Made by a program: the position numbers and the translations under genes. This document shows, piece after piece, positions 1 through 64,000 of a DNA stretch of 64,000 nucleotides. The notes beneath the pieces were generated by a model that saw only the letters and a program-made list of their open reading frames with translations, was not told the origin of the DNA and searched no databases. Source of the stretch: Trogon surrucura (taxonomy: Eukaryota > Chordata > Aves > Trogoniformes > Trogonidae); assembly GCA_020746105.1 (NCBI GenBank), contig CM036623.1, positions 2,604,001 to 2,668,000 of the forward strand. Direction: 5' to 3'. How positions within the stretch are numbered: position 1 is the first letter of the stretch; each line of letters begins with the position of its first letter.

Positions 1-55850
<55,850 letters not shown>

Positions 55851-56405
55851 CGATAGGCGGGATGGGGCTCCTTGGGCCCGCCCCCCGGCACCTCCCCACG
55901 CCGCGGCGGGAGGGCGGCCGGGCCGGGGCGATGCGGGCATGCGGGGGCTTGGCCCTTTGGGGCGTTTTTCTCTGAACGGCCCCGGGTCGGGGAGCCCCGC
56001 ACAGGGAGCGGGCCCCTCGTCACGGTGCCGGGAGAGGCGGTGGGGACGGACAACGCGGCGTTTTGCCCTCGGCAGGACGTTCCCGGGTGTCACCGCCGGT
56101 GTCCCCGTCCTCCTCCGTGCCGCGAAGTGAGGGCGCTGGCTCACGCAGCGCTGCCGCCACCCCTCTGGAAACGCGCCTTCCCCGTGGGGTCACGCAGCTG
56201 TGCCCGCACACAGGGCACCCCTCCAAAAAAATAAATAAACTGTTTTCTCTCGTCCCTGAGGGGTAACTGCTGGTCGCGGGCCGGGCTGCCGGCACCGGGC
56301 TCTGCGGGTTCACAGCTGGAGCCAGCAGCCGCGTGGTGCCACGGCCACCCGGCGTCACCTTCCCTGCGCAGGGCTCTGCCAGGCCTCCGGGCACGCCTGC
56401 TGCGT

Positions 56406-57040
56406 GGAATCGTACGGTGGTTTTGGTTGAGAAAGACCTTTAAGATCGTTGAGTCCAACCGTCGGCCCAGCCTTACCGAGACAGGCGCTAAAGCACGGCC
56501 CTGGGCGCGAAGTCTGCTCATCTTTTACACCCCTTCAGGGGTGGTGACTCAACCGCTGGCCCAGGCAGCCTGTTCCAGTGCTCACAACCCTGTCAGGGGA
56601 GAATTGCCTCCTGATATCTGACCTAAACCTCCCCTGGCGCAACCTGAGGCCATTTCCTCTCATCCTATCACTTGTACCACGGAAGAATAGACCAACCCCC
56701 ACCTCCCTGGACCCTCCTCTCAGGCAGTTGTGGAGAGCGATGAGGTCTCCCCTCAGCCTCCCTTTTCTCCAGGCAGAACAACCCCAGTTCCCTCAGCCAC
56801 TCCTCATAAGACTTGTTCTTGAGACTCGTCACCAGCTTCGTTGCCCTTCTCTGGACCCACTCCAGCACCTCAATGTCTTCCTCATGGTGAGGGGCCCAAA
56901 GCTGAACGCGGGATTCGAAGCGCAGCCTCAGGACTAAAATCCCTTTCCCTGCTCCTGCTGGCCACGCCATTATCCGACCCAGGCCAGGATGCTGTTGGCC
57001 TTCTTGGCCACCTGGGCACACTGCTGGCTCATGCTCTGCC
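56406..57040 (-). mobile_element. CR1 LINE, 3' part, antisense to the plus strand
   Basis: The plus strand shows the reverse complement of a bird CR1 element. It starts at the CR1 3' end (GAGAAAGACCTTTAAGATCG, then GTTGAGTCCAACC) and continues through the 3' UTR into the C-terminal part of ORF2. On the minus strand a frame around 56700-56900 reads EVLEWVQRRATKLVTSLKNK followed by SYEEWLRELGLFCLEKREAE, the familiar end of CR1 ORF2. The copy is 5'-truncated like most CR1 insertions and seems to lack a short piece near 56930, where the consensus carries extra bases between the CCTCA and CCCTGCTCCTGC motifs. It inserted just outside the ACTN1 CpG island and is not expected to be active. Confidence 0.93.
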
Positions 57041-57447
57041 CACACATTCTCTGTTTAATAAGAAAACGCTAAACTGGAGTGCATTTGGGTCATCTAGCAG
57101 CTTTCTAGGAAAGAAAGCTAAACCGTTAAAGAGCGTGCGGATGCACACAGGTTTCTGTGAGTTAAACAAGTAGAGGGGAAAAAAATGACATGAGCATTAT
57201 TAGTTTGCCTTGATAGTCTGAGAAGCAGGATGGCATCTCTCACAAACGTGAGAGGAAGCCTAAATATATGGAGCTCCACAACACCATCCAGAGCAAAGTG
57301 AGCTCATGTCCCAATTTGTGCAGAGTCAGAAGAAACAGAAAGTTTGTGGCCCATGAATGTGGGAGAGAGGGATGCTGAGAATGGACTGGGAGGATGCTGC
57401 AAAGTATTGGGATGCATTGAGAAGAAATGCTCAACATCAGGAAGGGT

Positions 57448-57486
57448 TTACACCCTTCCTTTACACCCTTTACACCAAATTACACC
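57448..57486 (+). repeat. Degenerate TTACACC array
   Basis: TTACACC occurs at 57448-57454, 57461-57467, 57470-57476 and 57480-57486 with variable spacers. The first copy lies in a small palindrome (GAAGGGT, four bases, ACCCTTC; 57441-57458). No known family. Confidence 0.7.
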
Positions 57487-57886
57487 AGTGAGCTCGTCTT
57501 ACAAAAAAAAAAAAAAAGGAGAATTTGTTTTCTGCTTCTCACAAATATTGGAGGTGAAATTGGATATATTCTTTCACTTCTTGGCATAAATAACTGTGCA
57601 GACCATAATGGACAGATTGTCTGTATGACACTCTGTCGTTATGTGTCATATGATGCTCCTTGTGTATACTTTCAGACATCATAAACACAAACATAATTAT
57701 CAGAGTTAATTATGCACTGTTCAGAGGCTTGTATTTACCCTGCCATGCATATCACTTGGGGTAAAAAGATTATTTAAATATATTAAGTACAGTAATAGCC
57801 GTGATTTTCAAAAGCAGTGCAAGACGTCTCCATTTGGGCAGACCAGGCCACTCAGGGCATCCCAGCTCAGGGGAGCCAGATCTGAG

Positions 57887-57925
57887 GAATCCAGGAGTAC
57901 CCGGCACTTTGGAAATCCTGGATTC
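57887..57925. repeat. Perfect 10-bp inverted repeat
   Basis: GAATCCAGGA at 57887-57896 is repeated inverted as TCCTGGATTC at 57916-57925, 19 bases apart. It may be chance or a short hairpin; there are no flanking features. Confidence 0.7.
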
Positions 57926-60807
57926 ACTTCACGAGGAAGTGTTGGGGAATGCAAAACAGTCTTGTCACCCTCGGGAGATGGACTTGAAAGAAGCTTCCCC
58001 CACCATTCGGCTCTGCGGGGAGGTGCAGATGAGAAGCAGAGTGGAGGCACTTACATTGGGGAAATACGTAAATCATCAGTTTGGAGAGAAAAAGGCCAAT
58101 TTTTATTTCTTAACAACCATTTGATGAAAACGCACTAACAGAAAATAAGAACCAACAGCTACAGCCCGATCACATGATAGCTCAGAGACAACAAACCGTG
58201 TCTAAAAGTTCTCCTACCTTCTAGTTTTTCTTATTTATCAAGATGCTTCCGACCTGAGGCATCTGGAAGAGTATGGGAATTGGCAAGATCTGAGGAAACA
58301 GAGGGAAAGGGGAAACAAGCACATTCCTTGAGAGAAGTCCTGGGCTTTGTACTTCAAGGCAGGGGGTCCTATTGTATTACTTCCCCACCCTTGTGCTTTA
58401 AGAGCCCATTATTGACAGCTACTTTTCACACCTTCCCAAATGTGGTGAGAGGTCTCGGCTGCCACTCGGTAAGTGAGGATTTTCAGCATTTTCCAGAAGA
58501 TGCTCAGCACCATGGAGATCCAAGCCCTAAGACAAGGGTTTCTGTGAGCCTAAATCTTCTGGATGGTGCCTCTTTAGTTCCTTGGAGTTGAGTTACAAAG
58601 AAACTATCCTGACAGTCACAATGTTATTAGTCTTAGCATTGCTAAATACACCTAGTGATCTCTCTTACAGAGGTTGGTGGTACTATAAATAGAAAAACAT
58701 TATTAACTGCCAATAACCTAACTCATTTACCTGTTTGTTCTTGCACAGGGCAGAGAGCGGATTAGGTGATTTCATGTACAACATCAGTGTGATGGAATGT
58801 AATAAAATAAAGAACAACTGTGAGGTTTCCTAGCGCATTAGAGCTTCTCTCTTAATTGTCCCTGCTATTTGTATTTCTGACTTCATGATCCTCACTTCTC
58901 AAAATTCTTGCCTGGATTTCTGGGAAGAAACCCTCCATCCCAACTCTTTGCTTTTCACAGACTCCTTAACAAAAGCAACAGACTGTTCTTGGCCAGAGTT
59001 CTGTGAACTTACGGGCAATAGTTAGGGGGAAGAAAAAAAAAAGAGATTGTTTATAAACTTGGGATAGTTCCTGGATCCACTTGACTCTTGCCCTTGCAAA
59101 GAATTGTATCAGCACCACGAACGGGAAGAGACAAACTAGCAATGAGAGAGGGAGGAACAGCAGCCACAGGAGCTACAGAAGCCGGTGGGAGAGATGCTGT
59201 AACCGCAGCAGCGCTCTGGTTTTCCTTATTTAGTCTCCTAGAGTTCTCTGTACAAGATTGCTGCTGGTTTCCTTGGGCGTTATTGAAACCTTGCTGGGCC
59301 AAGTGGGTCTCCGATCAGGTCTTCGGGATGCAAACACGGGAGAGCAGGCTTTTTGTAGAGCCAGGGTGGGAATGGTTGGACGTACATTCTGCTTCTCCAG
59401 CCTGCAACACATGAAGAGGAAGGAGCCTGAGGGCTTTGGGGGTATTTCTGGTTACTCTTTGCTGCTCTTTCTCTTTGTGCTTGGCATATTAGCTACAGGT
59501 CACGAGCTTCCCTGGGGAGATTGCTGTTTTCTTGCCAAGAACATCCATAAGCTTTTGTAAAGAGGCCTGGCAGGTGAGCTCAGTCACTGTACGACAAAGA
59601 ACGAGGCTGTGTTGAAGTGGTCCATGACTTTTGTTTTGGGAAGTCTCGCAGCCAGTTTTCAGTGCTTATATCCTGCAGACACACAAAACCCCCCCAACCT
59701 TGTAGCTCTGGGATTTAGCACTTAAATCTGAACCACACACTGGGCTCTTATGGCAAAGAATTCAACAAGTTGCACACTTTTTGATCATTTCCATCTCCCC
59801 AGTCCAGGACACACTACTAGTAAAAAGTCAGCACCTCTGAAACGCAGACATTAATTTGGTGTAGTTCAGTGGGCTATACCATACTTCACAGGAGACTGTG
59901 GAGGGAGGGGGGCTCATGTCCAGAGATTGGGTCAAACTTGTGCTTTTAAGAAGTTCCATGGTCATTCAGGGATTGCTGGAAACAAGGCAGAAAAAGAACA
60001 ACCCAGTCAGGGATGCTGTATTTGGAGGAGAGGAAAATGGGGCCTGAATAAAGCTCCCAAGTACAGAACTTCTCTCTCCTTCAGGGCCTCTTCACCCAAG
60101 TTGGATTCCTCTTCTACCCTGCCCTCACCATCCTAGGTCCTCTTTCTCTTTACTTCCCCTTTACCTGAACTTCTACAGCTGGGTCCCCTGCACCCTGAGA
60201 GTAACATGATTCTGCAACTGCACAAGTACCTGAAGAAGCTGTTACTCCTCCTTCTGCTGACTGGGGGTCAGCTGTGCTTTTTTTGGAACACAAACTTCAA
60301 GGCCAAAGTGACCTACGGAGCTGTCTGCGGACACGGAGACCTTCAGTCACCCATGGGCTTCTCACATTTTTCACGTTTTACCTGTTAGTTGACCTGTACT
60401 GAGGGCCCAGCTTTGAGTCTCTTGCTCCCACTCTCTGGCTGAGCAAAGCTTGCCAAATGATGTGCCTCTGGCTTGCAGATGGAAAAGGCAGAATTTGTTC
60501 CTTCTCATGCTTTCCAGGCACCAAAACTGGCCATGGAGCAAGTGTGACAAGCTTTGGAGGCAAGTGTCGTGAAGTCTTTCTGGAAAGGGAACAGCAGCAA
60601 GATGGTAATGGGAAAGCAAGCACGAGGATTAGTCTTTTTCCAGCTCCACCCTTGCCCTTACAGAAAATCTCTTCTTATGAAAGAGTCACTGAACTCTCAG
60701 ACCTGTCATTATTTAGCCACAGCTTAAAAACTTCACTTAAAATCCCTTCCCTTCGCTTTGATGTTCTCCATAATTGCAAGTCTGTGATTTTTCTAGCACA
60801 ACGCTTG

Positions 60808-60822
60808 AAAAAAAAAAAAAAA
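60808..60822 (+). repeat. A15 homopolymer
   Basis: Fifteen A in the upstream flank, followed by a CCACCCACC-rich stretch. No retroposon body is recognised upstream. Confidence 0.85.
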
Positions 60823-61744
60823 CCACCCACCAAACCAAACAAAAAACAGTCCTCCCCCATCTCCAAGTACATCACTTGTACAGTGGTGTCCTCGGGCTGT
60901 TTTCAGGCAGAACCCCTTTCTGGCCACAGCTTGGAATGGCTTTCCAGAGAGAGAGCCAACACACGTTTCATTTCTTCTGAGCAGGGCAGCTTCCTCGTCA
61001 CTGAAGTGACAGCACGCTGCCCCGGCTTCCTCAGCAGTCTGTAGCCAGCTGGAGAGCCCAGGCTTCATCCATCCATCCATGGTGCAGGTTTTTTGGCTCA
61101 AAAGAATTGTCCCTGGAGGGAAATCTGCAGGAAATGTGAAGCAGCCAGGGGGTTGCTCCAGTGATCACTGGGCCTGCCAAGGATAATGCCTTAGAACCAG
61201 ATTATCGGCGAGCTCAGTGCTCTGCTCACGTGGCCCCTCTGTCCCCACACGCTGCTCACGGAGTGGCCGCGGAGAGCCTGGAGTAAGACCCAAACGCACG
61301 GAAAGTTCACTTGTTCACAATTTTTGCTCCCCGCGTGATGCGGGATGAGCCCACAGAGGGTAGAAATCTGACAGAAAGAAAAACACAATACAAGCAGGCC
61401 AGGAGGCTCCTGCAGTCTAAGCGGAGGAGTTCATGGCGTGAGATGGTGTAACTTTACGTTGCATGGCTTTTCACGCTGCGTTAGTTATATATGCAGAGCA
61501 AACACAGAAGAACAGATATCAACAGATCTGGAGCAGGCTGTCCCGTGAGCGGCCGGGGAACGCTGCGCAATTGCAGTGGCATGGCGAGGCACAAGGGCTG
61601 GGCAGGCCGGCGTCGTGCCAGAGCTGCTGCTGTCACAGCCCTTTCCCAGGAAATCCATGCCCAGAAGTGCTCATACACTGCAGAGTCGTTTGTAGGGCAT
61701 GACAATGAAACCTTTTGAGGCTCCTCTTGGCGTTTGCAAGGTCG

Positions 61745-62190
61745 TGGATGGAGCGCTGTGTCTGGCTTTGAGTGCCAGGTTTTAAGAAAGATACTCATCA
61801 GTTGGAGAGAGTCCATAGGAGAAGTAACAAGAAAGCTCAGACGTCTAGAGAACCTGACCTTTGGGGGGAGACTGAAAGAAGCAAGCTTATTTAGTCTAGA
61901 GAAGGAAAAAACTGAAGTGAGACGCGGTAACAAACCTCAAATATGTAAAAGTTTACTGCAAAGTGGAAGACAGGAAACCATTTGCCATAGCCACAGGAGA
62001 ATTTGGAAATGGTCAGGATAGTAAAGCACAAGTAGGTCACCAAAGGAAGCCCCACTGCTGGAGGCCTTAAAGAACAATTAGGACAGCTATAAGAAAGGCT
62101 AAACTTCAAGAACAGCTGATCCCACCCATTGCCTGGAGGATGAGCCCTTGTGCCATCTTTTGGGAAGCCCTCCAGCTCTGTTTCTGCAAC
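61745..62190 (+). mobile_element. Old, diverged CR1 LINE 3' segment
   Basis: The order of CR1 landmarks is kept on the plus strand: a TTTTAAGAAAGAT block near 61780, then TTGGAGAGAGTCCA, then a frame reading LRRLENLTFGGRLKEASLFS and LEKEKTEVR (ORF2 C-terminus). After that come CTGGAGGCCTTAAAGAACA and a degraded 3' UTR ending near 62190. Divergence is high and no terminal octamer repeat remains, so this is an older copy than the one at 56406-57040, of a type also found in turtles and crocodilians. Ends are approximate. Confidence 0.85.
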
Positions 62191-64000
62191 ACAATCAGCT
62201 TCAGAGAGTAAGACAGCACCACGAAGCAACATGGCATGGTTGTAAAGAGACTAACGACGGAAGAAAAGCATTTGCAGCTGCAGGGATGTAAAAAAATGTA
62301 AAATCGGACATATGGAACCTGACCCAGACAGACCCATCAGATGCCCATGTGTGAAGCACATTGCAGCATGACTTTAGCAGGAACTTGACTCAGCTGAGAG
62401 GTAACCAAGGTGAAAGCAGCTGTGCAGAAAAAAAAATTCAACCACACATTTATGTACACTTACATGGATGAAAACTGCTTTAAATCCACTTGCAGCTCTC
62501 TTAATAAAGGAAGCAGAAGTTTTCTTTTATGTTACAGCCAGCAGCAAAACTCACCACTGGCATGGTGTGACCTAGTGGTGACCTAGTTAAAATTCAGTAC
62601 CGGTGGTGCTGAAAGGAGATGCTTCACTCCTTGTTATGGCTTTCAGAAGCACCTCTCATGGCTTCTCCATCTGTTCAGGCTTTTAGCATCAGTTGTTTGT
62701 CTCAGTAGCGACACAGGTCACAGTGCCATCGGACCGCAAACTACATTCGCAATCCATGCCTGGGTATGAGGGCATAATGACAGTTCATCAAGGGCAAAGA
62801 AAATGCAGGTCCACATGACTGAAAGGAGGCCCACCCTCACCTTTAGTGCTCCAACAGGACACGACTGCTCTTAAAATTAGCAGGAGGGGGGGTGGGTTAA
62901 CTCCTACCTGTTTGCTGTGGTCTTTAGGATGCTAATCAAAGCTCCTGTGATACCATGCAGTGGTCCAAAGGCTGCTCTGGGAAATCCACTGCAGGTTTTT
63001 GGTGTCTTCTGTACCGTGCCAAGCCACCCACTTCCACCAGCAGTAGAGCACGGAGGAAAAGCTCACTCCTTCCAGAACCGTAGCTGTTACAGCTGAAAAA
63101 CACACCAGCAGCCTTCCAGACACGCCAGCTTTCTCTCAGCACATCGTGGCCCAGCAGTGAGTGGGGAAACACGATGCTGAGTCAGTGAGGCTGGGATCCA
63201 AATTCAGACTCATCTCAGAAGAGGAGCAGGATCCACACACAGAGCAGGTTAAGATCTTGCACTCCACAGGCAAAAACTGCTGCACAGCAGCAGCTATGGA
63301 TCATGCGCAGAAAATCATCTTGTTTCATCAAGTTTTTCTCTTAACTGGCTTGTTCTCTTCACTGTTTCTTCTCTGTGCAGTGGGAGCAACTGTGCCATGC
63401 AAAGTTACCCCCTGCAGCAGAAAACTTCTTCCTTGGGAAGCAGCATCAAACCTCCTATTTGCAGTAGCTCTACTGTCAGGAAAGGTGATACTTGCTGAGC
63501 AACAGAAAAGTGCTGTAAAATAGATTTTGGAAAAGACACACAACAAGCGAAGAAGATGCTGCTGCTGGGCAACACCACCAGCACCCAGCACAGACAACCA
63601 CTCAGCAAGCAAACTGCTTGCTCCCCTCCCCAGCTTCCTTTTATCTCTTCCCTGGTAGGATTTCCCCCTCCTCCCTGTTTTCTCACATAACATACACCTG
63701 TGATTTTTCTCCTAAGAGGAGGTTCCAAATGAGCAGCACATGTCTTCTGTCAGACCAATTTAACCACTGTGGGCATGTTTCTTTCCCGACCTTTAGGAGA
63801 TCAGCAAAAAATCTTGAAAATTCTGCTTTGGCTTTTTGTTTGTTGGTTTGTTAGCTGAGCTAATGAAGCGTGAGCCTCAGAAAGGTTGTGGTAAAGAGCC
63901 ACAGGTGCTCTCTACCCTCCCTCATGGGGTCGAGCTAAAAAGAGCATCTTTCAGGTACTGCATCAGCCAGGGTTTTGAAAAGGAGTGATGAAACTAGAAG
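62191..64000. other. Non-coding 5' flank of ACTN1, distal part
   Basis: Right-hand end of the window. No conserved coding exon is evident on either strand. The 75-codon frame beginning at the ATG 63296-63298 (plus) starts with a hydrophobic, signal-peptide-like stretch, but it has no recognised family. The next gene expected by mammalian synteny, DCAF5, is not visible. Confidence 0.65.

Larger units (their letters stand above)
57041..61744. other. Non-coding 5' flank of ACTN1, proximal part
   Basis: No exon with a recognisable protein match. It contains four TTACACC units between 57448 and 57486, a 10-bp inverted repeat at 57887-57925, an AATAAA-type hexamer cluster near 58800, and an A15 tract at 60808-60822. 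The open frame 60457-61044 (plus, 195 codons) has no domain and includes a lysine run encoded by the A tract, so I regard it as chance. Confidence 0.75.

Overview
The window is vertebrate nuclear DNA and most probably from a bird. Two things point there. The only interspersed repeats I can name are CR1 LINE fragments (at least four, of clearly different ages), the typical sauropsid family, and overall repeat density is low. The one gene I can identify gives an alpha-actinin-1 N-terminus reading MDHYDPQQ, whose proline at position 6 I recall in the chicken protein (human has serine there). I cannot name the species, and another sauropsid is possible.

Layout. Positions 1 to about 55,700 are the 5' part of ACTN1 (alpha-actinin-1) on the minus strand. 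Coding exon 1 lies at 55482-55586 inside a large CpG island. A 38.9 kb first intron follows, then exon 2 (16440-16554), exon 3 (12848-12967), exon 4 (5131-5217), exon 5 (4457-4544) and exon 6 (3444-3522). The joined exons are 594 bp and encode residues 1-198 without a break: the N-terminal tail, the whole first calponin-homology (CH1) domain and the first part of CH2. Exon 7 onward (the rest of CH2, the spectrin repeats and the EF hands) must lie to the left of the window. Every junction has GT-AG ends, and lengths and phases agree with what I know of vertebrate ACTN1.

Positions 54.7-56.4 kb are the CpG island and TATA-less promoter, with GC boxes, an inverted CCAAT box, a perfect CArG box just inside intron 1, and long G/C homopolymers. 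Just outside the island an antisense CR1 copy covers 56406-57040. From there to 64,000 is non-coding 5' flank with no recognisable gene and one old sense CR1 copy (about 61745-62190). In mammals the next gene on that side is DCAF5; nothing of it is visible here.

I found no tRNA, rRNA, CRISPR, endogenous retrovirus or second protein-coding gene that I would defend. Long open frames in the introns (up to 225 codons) look like chance. I found no convincing new biological system. The points most worth checking are the intronic CArG box beside the promoter, the CR1 at the island shore that keeps many CpGs, and two small loci where a 12-bp direct repeat sits beside its inverted copy, a pattern expected from replication template switching.
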